Assembly: GCA_020247305.1 (NCBI GenBank)
Contig: JADCJE010000008.1
Coordinates: forward strand, 1-64,000
Length of the DNA: 64,000 bases
Origin: Phycisphaerales bacterium
GTDB lineage: Bacteria > Planctomycetota > UBA1135 > UBA2386
Reading direction: 5' to 3'
The position numbers were made by a program, and so were the translations under genes. Below the pieces are notes generated by a model. It saw only the letters and a program-made list of their open reading frames with translations, was not told the origin of the DNA and searched no databases. Positions 1 to 7,331 of the stretch are shown here, piece after piece; positions within the stretch are counted from its first letter, which is position 1; each line of letters starts with the position of its first letter.

Positions 1-1930
1 CGGTGACGGGCGCCACCGACATGCCGGCGGCGAACAGGTCGGGGCAGCGGAACAGCAGGTTCAGCGTCATCGCGCCGCCGCCGGACCACCCCCACACCGC
101 CTGCCGCTCGCCGTCCATCCACGCGTGCTGCACCCGCAGCTTCGTCACCGCCGCCTGCCAGTCCGCCGTGCTGACCACGCCGATCTTCTGGTGCAGCGCC
201 TTGCGCCAATCGCGGCCCTTCGGCGCTGGCGTGCCGCGCGCGTCGAGCGACATCACCACGTACCCGAGCTGCGTCAGCCAGCGGTGGAACAGGTGATGGC
301 CGAGCGACCACGCGTCCTTGACCGTCTGCGACCAGGGCTCGCCGTAGACGTGGAACAGCACCGGCCAGCGCTGCGCCGGATCGAAGCCCGGCGGGTACAT
401 CGCCCAGCCGTCGAGCGCGACGCCGCCGCCGAGGTCGACCGTGAAGAACTCGTTGCGCCCCGTCTGCACGGCGCCGTAGCGGGCGCGCAACGCGGCGTTG
501 TCGACCAGCGTGCGCGCGACCTCGCCCGACGGCAGCCGCACGACCTCGACCGTCGGCGGCACGTCGAACGACGACCGCGTGCGGATGGCCAGCGAACCGT
601 CCGGGCTGACCTGGTGCTCGTGCCAACCGTCCGCCGGGCCGACGAAGCCCTCGGTGGCGCCGACGCCGACGCCGCGCAGGCCCTTCCTGGCGCCTTGGTC
701 GCTGGCCGCGACGTAGAGCTGCTCCCTGGCGAGGTCGACGTGCGCCACCTCGATCACGTCGAAGCCGGCGGTCAGCGGCAGGTGCGTGACCAGCACCTGC
801 TTGCCGCGCGTGTCCCAGACGATGGTGCCCGCCTGCCGCCAGCGCTTCTGGCCGGGCTGCGCGAACGCCGTGTCGCTGGTCCAGAAGAAGCGTTCGCCGC
901 CGTCGCACCAGCGGAAGTCCTCGCGCACGTCGATGTACGCCGCGTCCTTCTCCTCGTGCACGACGCGCGTTGCGCCGGTCGCCACGTCGCAACCGAGCAC
1001 GCGCAGTTCGTTCTGCTCGCGCGGCAGCAACTGCACCATCAGTTCCTTGCCCTGCGGGTGCCACGCCATGCGCGGCAGGTAGGTCTCGCGCGGATCGCCG
1101 GGCGTCTGCATCCAGGTGACCGCGCCGCCGGTCGCCGGCACGACGCCGATGCGGCAGGCGGAGTTGGTCGTGCCGGCCTTGGGGTACTGCACCGGCACGG
1201 TGCGCGCGTAACGATCGGACAGGTTGTCGATCATCAGGAACTCGCCGACGCCGCTGCAGTCGAGTTGCCAGAAGGCGATCGCGCTGCCGTCGGGGCTCCA
1301 CTGGAAGCCGTCGCGGCAGTCGAACTCCTCCTCGTAGACCCAGTCGAACGTGCCGTGGATCAGGGTCCGCGAACCGCGGTCGGTCAGCCGCGTGCGCGCG
1401 CCGCTGCCCGCGTCCTCGACCCAGAGGTCGTTGCCGCTGACGTAGGCGACGCGACGGCCGTCGGGCGACCACTTGGCGAACTGCAGCGAGCCCTTCGGCA
1501 GGTCGCCGCCGAGGCGCTGCGGCGGCCGCGCGCCGGCGAGGTCGAGCACGTAGAACTCGCCGCGCGTGTTCTGCCGCCATACCCGCTCGCTCTCGGTGAA
1601 CACCAGCAGCAGCGCGCCACCCGGGGCGAAGACGTAGTCCTCGACGACGATCGCCGGCCGGTCCTTGCGCGCCAGGCGGTCGGCGCCGACCAGCACCGAG
1701 CGCGCGCCGGTGACCGCCTCGTAGCGCACGAGTTCGAGCGTCGCGCCGTCGGCCGCCGGCTCCAGCGTGGCGTAGTGCGCGCCGTCGAGCCAGCGCGCCG
1801 GACCAAAGCGCGCCGCGGCGAACTCGTCGCCGGCGACGCGCCCGGCATCGAGCCGCGACGGGTCGGCCTGGGCCGGCAGCAGCGCGACGAGGACGACAAC
1901 GAGAGCGCTGCGCAACAGGGCCTGCATCAT
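1..1930 (-). CDS. Prolyl oligopeptidase family / DPP IV-like serine peptidase, C-terminus cut by window edge
   Basis: Secreted serine peptidase of family S9 (DPP IV type), expected to release dipeptides from peptide N-termini. The first 20 residues form a signal peptide (MQALLRSALVVVLVALLPAQ). A long beta-propeller-like region follows, and an alpha/beta-hydrolase domain lies near the window edge. The nucleophile motif GWSGGG is visible, with Ser616 (codon at 83-85). The Asp and His of the triad lie beyond the edge, so about 100 residues are missing. Two ATGs abut (1930 and 1927). The upstream one is chosen because a TAGCAT hexamer ends 6 nt before it, as at other genes here. Family assignment is strong; exact substrate is not known. 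Confidence 0.9.
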   Translation of the reverse strand, partial: MMQALLRSALVVVLVALLPAQADPSRLDAGRVAGDEFAAARFGPARWLDGAHYATLEPAADGATLELVRYEAVTGARSVLVGADRLARKDRPAIVVEDYVFAPGGALLLVFTESERVWRQNTRGEFYVLDLAGARPPQRLGGDLPKGSLQFAKWSPDGRRVAYVSGNDLWVEDAGSGARTRLTDRGSRTLIHGTFDWVYEEEFDCRDGFQWSPDGSAIAFWQLDCSGVGEFLMIDNLSDRYARTVPVQYPKAGTTNSACRIGVVPATGGAVTWMQTPGDPRETYLPRMAWHPQGKELMVQLLPREQNELRVLGCDVATGATRVVHEEKDAAYIDVREDFRWCDGGERFFWTSDTAFAQPGQKRWRQAGTIVWDTRGKQVLVTHLPLTAGFDVIEVAHVDLAREQLYVAASDQGARKGLRGVGVGATEGFVGPADGWHEHQVSPDGSLAIRTRSSFDVPPTVEVVRLPSGEVARTLVDNAALRARYGAVQTGRNEFFTVDLGGGVALDGWAMYPPGFDPAQRWPVLFHVYGEPWSQTVKDAWSLGHHLFHRWLTQLGYVVMSLDARGTPAPKGRDWRKALHQKIGVVSTADWQAAVTKLRVQHAWMDGERQAVWGWSGGGAMTLNLLFRCPDLFAAGMSVAPVT

Positions 1931-1936
1931 GTGGCC

Positions 1937-1942
1937 ATGCTA
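1937..1942 (-). promoter_or_regulatory. -10 element TAGCAT, leaderless-type
   Basis: TAGCAT on the minus strand, with 6 nt (1931-1936) to the ATG at 1930. Transcription would begin at or next to the start codon. No Shine-Dalgarno sequence is present. Confidence 0.55.
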
Positions 1943-1984
1943 CGGGTCCGCCGCCGCTCGGGCGAAGCGCGGCGGCGACCGCAC

Positions 1985-2656
1985 TCAGGCCGTCGTTGCC
2001 GTATCCATCGCCGCGGCATCGGCGTCCGCGAGCGACGACGGCGTGACCGCGACCATGCGCTCGACGAGCGCCACCACCGCCGACCACGCAGCGGCGTCGC
2101 CCTGCTGCCGCGCCATTTGCGCCGCCGCGGCGACGAAGCGGGCAGGGGCCGCGTCATCGCCGGCGCGCTGCAGCACCCACAAGGCGGCGCGCTGGTCGCC
2201 GGCGAACGCTTCGACGAGGCGCGAGGCCGCCCGCGCATCGGCGGCGGCGCGCAGCGGCGGCAGTTGCGCCAGCAGGCCGGCTTCGGCGTGCCGCCGTTCG
2301 CGGCGCAAGCGCATCGGCAGCAGCACGCGCGCCACCGCGTCGACGACCAGCATGCCGCGCGCGCGCTCGACGGCCGCGGTCGCCCGCGTGCCGACCAGCG
2401 TCGGCACGAGCGGGCGCAGGAAACGCTGGCGATTGGCGTCGGTCATGGCGTCGTTGCTGGCGCGCACGAGCGCGCCGAGCACGGGGCAAGCGCAGCGCGG
2501 CTCATCGGAGTGCGCCTCGCCGGCGAGCCACGCCACCATCTCCATGGCGCAGACACCGTCGTCTCGGGTCGGATGCGCGCCGGCGCGCAACGGCAGGTCG
2601 GGAATCACGGGGAGCATCGAGCGACGACGCCGCGGGGACGGCGCCAGGGGGTTCAC
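1985..2656 (-). CDS. Conserved hypothetical protein, 223 aa
   Basis: No function known to me. After a basic N-terminus it carries the stretch LPVIPDLPLRAGAH, then MEMVAWLAGEAHSD and CACPVLGALVRASND. From memory this resembles short proteins of unknown function common in actinobacteria, but I cannot name a family. The rest is Ala/Arg-rich helix. There is no signal peptide or membrane segment, so it is probably cytoplasmic. Translation can start at GTG 2656 or at an internal ATG at 2617. The GTG lies 10 nt after a TATCGT hexamer. The conserved part begins after the ATG, so the ATG remains possible. Confidence 0.6.
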   Translation of the reverse strand: MNPLAPSPRRRRSMLPVIPDLPLRAGAHPTRDDGVCAMEMVAWLAGEAHSDEPRCACPVLGALVRASNDAMTDANRQRFLRPLVPTLVGTRATAAVERARGMLVVDAVARVLLPMRLRRERRHAEAGLLAQLPPLRAAADARAASRLVEAFAGDQRAALWVLQRAGDDAAPARFVAAAAQMARQQGDAAAWSAVVALVERMVAVTPSSLADADAAAMDTATTA

Positions 2657-2666
2657 GGGGACCGGA

Positions 2667-2672
2667 ACGATA
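2667..2672 (-). promoter_or_regulatory. -10 element TATCGT
   Basis: TATCGT on the minus strand, 10 nt upstream of the GTG at 2656. It implies a 5' leader of only a few bases. Confidence 0.45.
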
Positions 2673-2755
2673 GCCCGCGCCGATGCGCGCGGTGGGCCGT
2701 GGCAAGCGCGCGGCCGCAGCGCGCAGCCAACCCGCCGATGCCAACGAGGTTTGGC

Positions 2756-4444
2756 TCAGCGTGCGAGCGCGAAGTCCGGCGGCACGACGTCGACCGCCTG
2801 CGCCGGCCGCGGCAGGCCGAGCCGGGCGGCGAACCACACGGCGCCGAAGCCCGGCGTGATCGGCTGGGTGACGACGACGCCGCGCGGCACGCTGCGGCCG
2901 ACGGCGAAGCCGACGACCGCGCGGTCGTACGGGTGCGGCGAGCCGTGCGTCGCCGGCGTCGTGCCATCGAGCCAGTGCGGCTTCACCACCAACTGCACTT
3001 CGCCGGCGCGGCCGTCGTGCAGCGCCTCGACCAGCGCCTGCGCGATCGCGTCGTCGCCCGGACCATTCGCCAGCAGATCCTCGGTGACGTACGCGGCGGC
3101 GATGCCGGGCACCTTCGGCGCAATCGCGGCGAGCGCGCGCGCCGCCGCCGTGCGCAACTCGGCGAGCGGACGCGCGCCGCGCATGGCGTCGAGCGTCGCG
3201 TCGTCGAGGAACATCGACCACTCGCCGACGTGCGCCAGGAACTTGCGGCCGGCGGGCGGCGCACCGAGCGCATTGGCGATCGCCTTCTCGCCGGCGGCGC
3301 CGACGAAGGTCTGGATCGCGCGGCGGCCGGCGTCGACGCCTTGCGCCCGCACCCACTCCGGCGTCGGCGACACGCCGTGGTCGGCGGTCAGGAACAACTC
3401 GTAGCGACCGACGCCCACCTCGCGGTCGAGGCAGGCGAGCAGCAGCGCCAGATCGCGGTCGAGGCGCAGCATGCCGTCGCGGGCCTCGACGGAATCGGGC
3501 CCGAAGGCGTGGCCCATCACGTCGGTCGACGAGAAGCCGACGCACAGCAGGTCGGTGACGTCGTCCTTGCCCAATTGCGCGCCGCGCAGGGCCGCTTCCG
3601 CGGCCAGCCGGACCGCCGTGTTGCCGAAGGGCGAGGCGTAGATCTGCGCGTAGTACGCCGGTCCCGGCTGTTCGAGTCCGCCGGTCAGCGGCTGCGGCAG
3701 CGCGCGCTCCTTGCGGCCGTTGCCGTGCGGGGTCTCGTACGGCCGGTCGTCGACCAGCAGCGCATAGGCGGCGGGCGGACCGCTGCGTTCCCAGGCCGTG
3801 CCGAACCACTGGTCGACCGGCTTGCCGCCGTTGAAGGCGACGAGCCACGCCGGCGGCTTCGGCGTCCACGCCGTGTTGGTCACGAAGCGACCGGTCGCCG
3901 CCTCGCACCACACCGCGAGGTCCGCCTTGCCACCCGCCATCAGGATCGCGGCGCGGTCCTTCCACGCGACGCTGACGGTGACGCTGCGCGGATCGCGGGC
4001 CTCCAGCGCGGCGGCCAGCGTCGGCGCGCGCTGCAGGCCGGCGCCGCGGTCCTTGCCTTCCGGCCACGCGGCGAGCGCCGGCGTCGGCTCGTCGACGCAG
4101 TAGGTCTTGGCCGCCTTCTCGCGCACCCACCACTGGTTGCGCACGATGCCGTGCACGCGCGCCGACACGCCGGCGCCGATCGTGGCGTGGCCCGGGCCCG
4201 TCTCGGTGCAGGCGTGCGCGTAGCGGCAGTCGGCGAACTCGACGCCATCGGCGAGCAGGCGCGCGAAGCCGCCGTCGCGCGGCAGGTGGGGTCGCGCGGC
4301 GTCGAACACCCACTGCGCCAGCTGGTCGACGGACACCAGCACGCACAACCGCGGCGCGGCCGCGGCGTCGGCGACGTCCGGATCCTGGGCGACGGCGAGG
4401 GCCGCCAGCAGCGCACCGGCCGAAGGAGCAGCGAGCAGGTTCAT
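2756..4444 (-). CDS. Alkaline phosphatase superfamily phosphatase/phosphodiesterase (PafA/NPP-like), exported
   Basis: 562-residue exported enzyme of the alkaline phosphatase superfamily, predicted to hydrolyse phosphate mono- or diesters outside the cytoplasm. The first 19 residues look like a signal peptide ending in AVAQ. Metal and nucleophile motifs of the family are seen in order: VLVSVDQ (first metal Asp), TETGPGHATIGAG (Thr nucleophile), STDVMGHAFGPDS (Asp/His ligands), and LFLTADHGV (Asp-His ligands). The ATG at 4444 overlaps the stop of the upstream gene by 4 nt (ATGA), so the two are translated together. An open frame continues through the upstream gene to 5716 but is fortuitous. 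PafA-like and NPP-like enzymes cannot be separated from this sequence alone. Confidence 0.88.
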   Translation of the reverse strand: MNLLAAPSAGALLAALAVAQDPDVADAAAAPRLCVLVSVDQLAQWVFDAARPHLPRDGGFARLLADGVEFADCRYAHACTETGPGHATIGAGVSARVHGIVRNQWWVREKAAKTYCVDEPTPALAAWPEGKDRGAGLQRAPTLAAALEARDPRSVTVSVAWKDRAAILMAGGKADLAVWCEAATGRFVTNTAWTPKPPAWLVAFNGGKPVDQWFGTAWERSGPPAAYALLVDDRPYETPHGNGRKERALPQPLTGGLEQPGPAYYAQIYASPFGNTAVRLAAEAALRGAQLGKDDVTDLLCVGFSSTDVMGHAFGPDSVEARDGMLRLDRDLALLLACLDREVGVGRYELFLTADHGVSPTPEWVRAQGVDAGRRAIQTFVGAAGEKAIANALGAPPAGRKFLAHVGEWSMFLDDATLDAMRGARPLAELRTAAARALAAIAPKVPGIAAAYVTEDLLANGPGDDAIAQALVEALHDGRAGEVQLVVKPHWLDGTTPATHGSPHPYDRAVVGFAVGRSVPRGVVVTQPITPGFGAVWFAARLGLPRPAQAVDVVPPDFALAR

Positions 4445-5631
4445 GCGCGCAGCATCTTGGCGACGCGCTCGATCGTGCGCCACGGCAGCAAGCCGAGGTG
4501 GTAGACGGCGATCGCGCCGACGCCGCTGCGGCGGCACGCGTCGCGCAACTTCACGAGGTCTTCGTCGCCCGTGAACTGCGGGGCCTTGGGCCAGAAGCAC
4601 ACGCGCAGCGGCGAACCGGCGTGGCGTGCGGCCTGGATCGGCGCTGCCGCCAGCATGCGGTCGATCGCGTCCGGTCCTTCGCCATAGGCGGTCACCACGC
4701 GCTCGACTGCAGCGGGGAACGCCGCCGCGGCGTCGGCGGCGAGTTGGCTGCCGGTGAACCACGGCTGCGGATGCACCTGCGCCGCCAGCGCGCAGCGCGG
4801 CGCCGCCGCCGCCACCGCCGCCGCGAGCGCGCGCACCGTCGCCGCGCGGCCGGCGAGCACGGCGTCGAGCCAGCCGACGTCGACGCCGGCAGCGGCGGCG
4901 TCCGCCGCGTTCGCCGGTTGCCTGGCCGGAGCCAGGGCGTCGCCGTCGGTGAGCGCGCGGGCGATGCAGGCGCGCGCAGCGGCGGCCGCCGCCGCCGGAT
5001 CGCGACCGAGCGCCGCGAGTTGCCGCACGCACGCCGGGCAGAAGCACGCCGACAGCGCGGCGTCGAGCAGGCCCGCCGGCGCAAAGCTCGCCTTGTCGTG
5101 GTGGCTGCTGTGCTTCCAACCCATCTGCCCGAGCGCTTCGAGTTCGATCGTCTGCACGCCATCGTGCGCGCCGACGTCGCGCGCCAGGGCCGCGACGTAG
5201 CGCTGCACCGCGGGCTGCGCCGGACAGAGCGCGTACGGATAGACGTCGCCCATGGCGTTCTGCACGCACAGGTCGGGACGCAGCGCGCCGAGCCGCGAGT
5301 TGTGCGTGAACACGGTCCAGGCGCGCGCTCGCAACCCGGCCGCTCCGGCCTCGGCCGCGAGCCGTGCGAGCGGCGACGGGCCGTCGGCCGGGACCTCCGC
5401 CGACGTCAGGGGCGGCAGCTCGCCGTAGTCGGTGAGCGGACGGAAGTGCACCGTGCCGTCGTCGAGGAAGCGCACGCGGCCCTCGGGGTGCCACGGCATC
5501 AGCCAGCGGCCGTCGTGGTAGCTCGCGGCGATCGCGACCTCGTCGAAGCCGAGGTCGCGCACGCGCGCGAGGCCGCCGTGGCCGGCGAGCGCGCGCAGGT
5601 CGAACGGATGCAGGTACAGACAGAGGCGCAT
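4441..5631 (-). CDS. Hypothetical protein, probable TIM-barrel (glycosidase-like), 396 aa
   Basis: Function unknown. It lacks a signal peptide. Segments such as FDEVAIAASYHDGRWLMPWH, ARAWTVFTHNSRLG, QTIELEALGQMGWKHSSHHD and AIAVYHLGLLPWRTIE alternate beta-strand-like and helical character. They resemble an uncharacterised alpha-amylase/glycosidase-like barrel. A CPAC pair (FCPACVRQL) near residue 185 could bind a metal or form a disulphide. The gene is the promoter-proximal partner of the downstream phosphatase (4-nt overlap), so they may act on one substrate; that is inference. The ATG at 5631 sits 6 nt after TACGCT. Confidence 0.7.
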   Translation of the reverse strand: MRLCLYLHPFDLRALAGHGGLARVRDLGFDEVAIAASYHDGRWLMPWHPEGRVRFLDDGTVHFRPLTDYGELPPLTSAEVPADGPSPLARLAAEAGAAGLRARAWTVFTHNSRLGALRPDLCVQNAMGDVYPYALCPAQPAVQRYVAALARDVGAHDGVQTIELEALGQMGWKHSSHHDKASFAPAGLLDAALSACFCPACVRQLAALGRDPAAAAAAARACIARALTDGDALAPARQPANAADAAAAGVDVGWLDAVLAGRAATVRALAAAVAAAAPRCALAAQVHPQPWFTGSQLAADAAAAFPAAVERVVTAYGEGPDAIDRMLAAAPIQAARHAGSPLRVCFWPKAPQFTGDEDLVKLRDACRRSGVGAIAVYHLGLLPWRTIERVAKMLRA

Positions 5632-5637
5632 CCGGGC

Positions 5638-5643
5638 AGCGTA
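5638..5643 (-). promoter_or_regulatory. -10 element TACGCT, leaderless-type
   Basis: TACGCT on the minus strand ends 6 nt before the ATG at 5631. It is one arm of a divergent promoter region with 5739-5744. Confidence 0.55.
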
Positions 5644-5738
5644 CGGCGACCGCCACGGGGCGCCATCGCGCGCGCCGTGGCGCGCAGCGCAACGACGCGG
5701 CGAGCGGCGAGCGCACGTTGCGCGCCGCGAGGCCGCGT

Positions 5739-5744
5739 TAGACT
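5739..5744 (+). promoter_or_regulatory. -10 element TAGACT, leaderless-type
   Basis: TAGACT ends 6 nt before the GTG at 5751. It supports both leaderless transcription and that GTG as start. Confidence 0.6.
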
Positions 5745-5750
5745 GGCCGC

Positions 5751-6626
5751 GTGCGCCACTTCGCCCCGGTCGTCACCACCTTCGCCGTCGTCGCCGCGTG
5801 CGCCACCGCGCCGACGCCGCCCCCGACGGACGACCTGCGCCTGCCGTCCGGCGCGACGATCGCAACCCTCGTGCAACCGGTCTACGACCACGCCGACGCC
5901 GCGGCGACGTGCAAGCCGTTCCATCGCGTCTTCACCGCCGATGGCCGGCAACTGACCAAGGACCTCGGCGGCGAGCATCCCCACCACCGCGGCGTGTTCG
6001 TCGGCTGGAACGCCGTCGCCTGCGGCGACACGACGCTCGACTTCTGGCACTGCCGCAACGGCGAGGCGCAGCGCACGCTCGCCGTCACCGGCGGCGGCGA
6101 TGGGCCGCAGACGGCGACGATCGCGTGGACCGACGCAACCGGCAGCGAAGTTCTGCGCGAAGTCCGCACCGTCGCGGTGCGCGCCCTCGCCGACGGCGCC
6201 TTCGCGCTCGACGTGGCGTCGGACCTGACGACGAAGCAGCCGCGCGTTCGGCTCGGCGGCGACCCGCAACACGCCGGCAACCAGTTCCGCGCCCTGCAAC
6301 GGTTCGCCGAGAAGGATCAGCCGAAGGCCCGCTACGTGCGACCGGCGGACGCCGGCGCGCACGGCAACGACGTCTGGACCGGCTGCCGCTGGATCGCCGC
6401 CGTGCTGCCGATGGACGGCGGCGACGTCACCGTGCTGCGGGTCGAAGGCGCCGACAACCCGCCTGCCGACTGGTCGACGCGCGCGTACGGGCGGTTTGGC
6501 GCGATGTGGCGCGCGGACTTGACCCCGGCGACCCCGGCGACGTTCCAAGTCACCTACGTGATCGCGGACGGCGCGCGCGATGCGGCGTGGTGCACCGCGA
6601 CGGCGGCGGCGCAACCGCCGCGCTGA
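5751..6626 (+). CDS. PmoA family (DUF6807) lipoprotein, 291 aa
   Basis: Member of the family annotated 'methane oxygenase PmoA' (DUF6807), which is widespread in planctomycetes and unrelated to methane oxidation in any demonstrated way. The hallmark GEHPHHRGVFVGW is present near residue 78, followed by a galactose-mutarotase-like beta-sandwich pattern (DFWHCRNGE, GCRWIAAVLP, WSTRAYGRFG). The N-terminus has a lipobox-like AVVAAC at residue 17, so it is probably a lipoprotein sorted by the Lol system encoded further along. The start codon is GTG, fixed by the TAGACT hexamer 6 nt upstream. Biochemical role unknown; association with carbohydrate breakdown is only an inference from the fold. Confidence 0.85.
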   Translation: MRHFAPVVTTFAVVAACATAPTPPPTDDLRLPSGATIATLVQPVYDHADAAATCKPFHRVFTADGRQLTKDLGGEHPHHRGVFVGWNAVACGDTTLDFWHCRNGEAQRTLAVTGGGDGPQTATIAWTDATGSEVLREVRTVAVRALADGAFALDVASDLTTKQPRVRLGGDPQHAGNQFRALQRFAEKDQPKARYVRPADAGAHGNDVWTGCRWIAAVLPMDGGDVTVLRVEGADNPPADWSTRAYGRFGAMWRADLTPATPATFQVTYVIADGARDAAWCTATAAAQPPR

Positions 6627-6677
6627 GGCGACCGCGGCCGGCAATGCCCGGAGCGCGTCGCAGCGCTGGCCGTCAGG

Positions 6678-7331
6678 TCAGCGCGCGCGCAACTGCTCGA
6701 CCGCCTCCTGCAGTGCGCGCACCTGGCGTTCGAGTTCGGCGACGCGCGTTGCGAGGTCGCCTGCGCCAGCATGCAGCGGCGCCGGCGCGACGATGGCCGC
6801 AGCGGCTTCGGCCACCGGCACGGCGACCGCGCCGGCATCGCCGAGCAGATGCCGCCACCGCCGATCGCGCTCGCGCGGACCGAGCGGCAGTTGCTCGACC
6901 AACGGCGTCGAACGCACCGCCATGCCCTGCAGCAGCGCCTCGATCGCCGCCGGTTCGGCCTCGTACCCCATGCGCGCGACGCGCGGCTTCAGCGCGCCGG
7001 GCGCCTGCGGACCGCGCAGCAGCAGTTCTGCGAGCACGCACAACTCGGGCACGCCGAGCGCCAGCGCTTCGTCGAGCTTGTGGCGGAACTTGGCGACGCG
7101 GCCGGCGCCGTCGACGCGCGCCACCACGCCCTTGTGCTGCATCGCCATCAGCGCGCCGGCGACCTGGAACGCCTCGTAGGCGGTCACCGGATCGCGGTTG
7201 CTCGACTGGTTGCAGCCGGCGACCAGCGCGTTCTCGCTGAGCGGATAGGTGTCCGGCACCGTGAACTGCTTCTCGATCAGCGTGCCGACGATGCGCTGCT
7301 CGGTCGGTTCGAGCCGCAGGGCCTGCTTCAC
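6678..7331 (-). CDS. yceH: YceH family protein (DUF480), 217 aa
   Basis: Conserved bacterial protein of unknown molecular function built of two winged-helix domains. The family signature is clear at residues 8-43: RIVGTLIEKQF, then YPLSENALVAGCNQSSNRDPV. A C-terminal heptad-like segment (LATRVAELERQVRALQEAVEQL) should form a coiled coil. Length matches the family (about 210-220). The GTG start at 7331 overlaps the stop of the preceding membrane-protein gene by 4 nt (GTGA), so translation is probably coupled. Identification is firm; role is not established. Confidence 0.9.
   Translation of the reverse strand: MKQALRLEPTEQRIVGTLIEKQFTVPDTYPLSENALVAGCNQSSNRDPVTAYEAFQVAGALMAMQHKGVVARVDGAGRVAKFRHKLDEALALGVPELCVLAELLLRGPQAPGALKPRVARMGYEAEPAAIEALLQGMAVRSTPLVEQLPLGPRERDRRWRHLLGDAGAVAVPVAEAAAAIVAPAPLHAGAGDLATRVAELERQVRALQEAVEQLRAR

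Noticed and set aside
4445-5716. N-terminal extension of the AP-superfamily phosphatase through the upstream gene
   Set aside because: The signal peptide begins at the ATG at 4444, and the upstream gene encodes a coherent protein in another frame with a 4-nt overlap.
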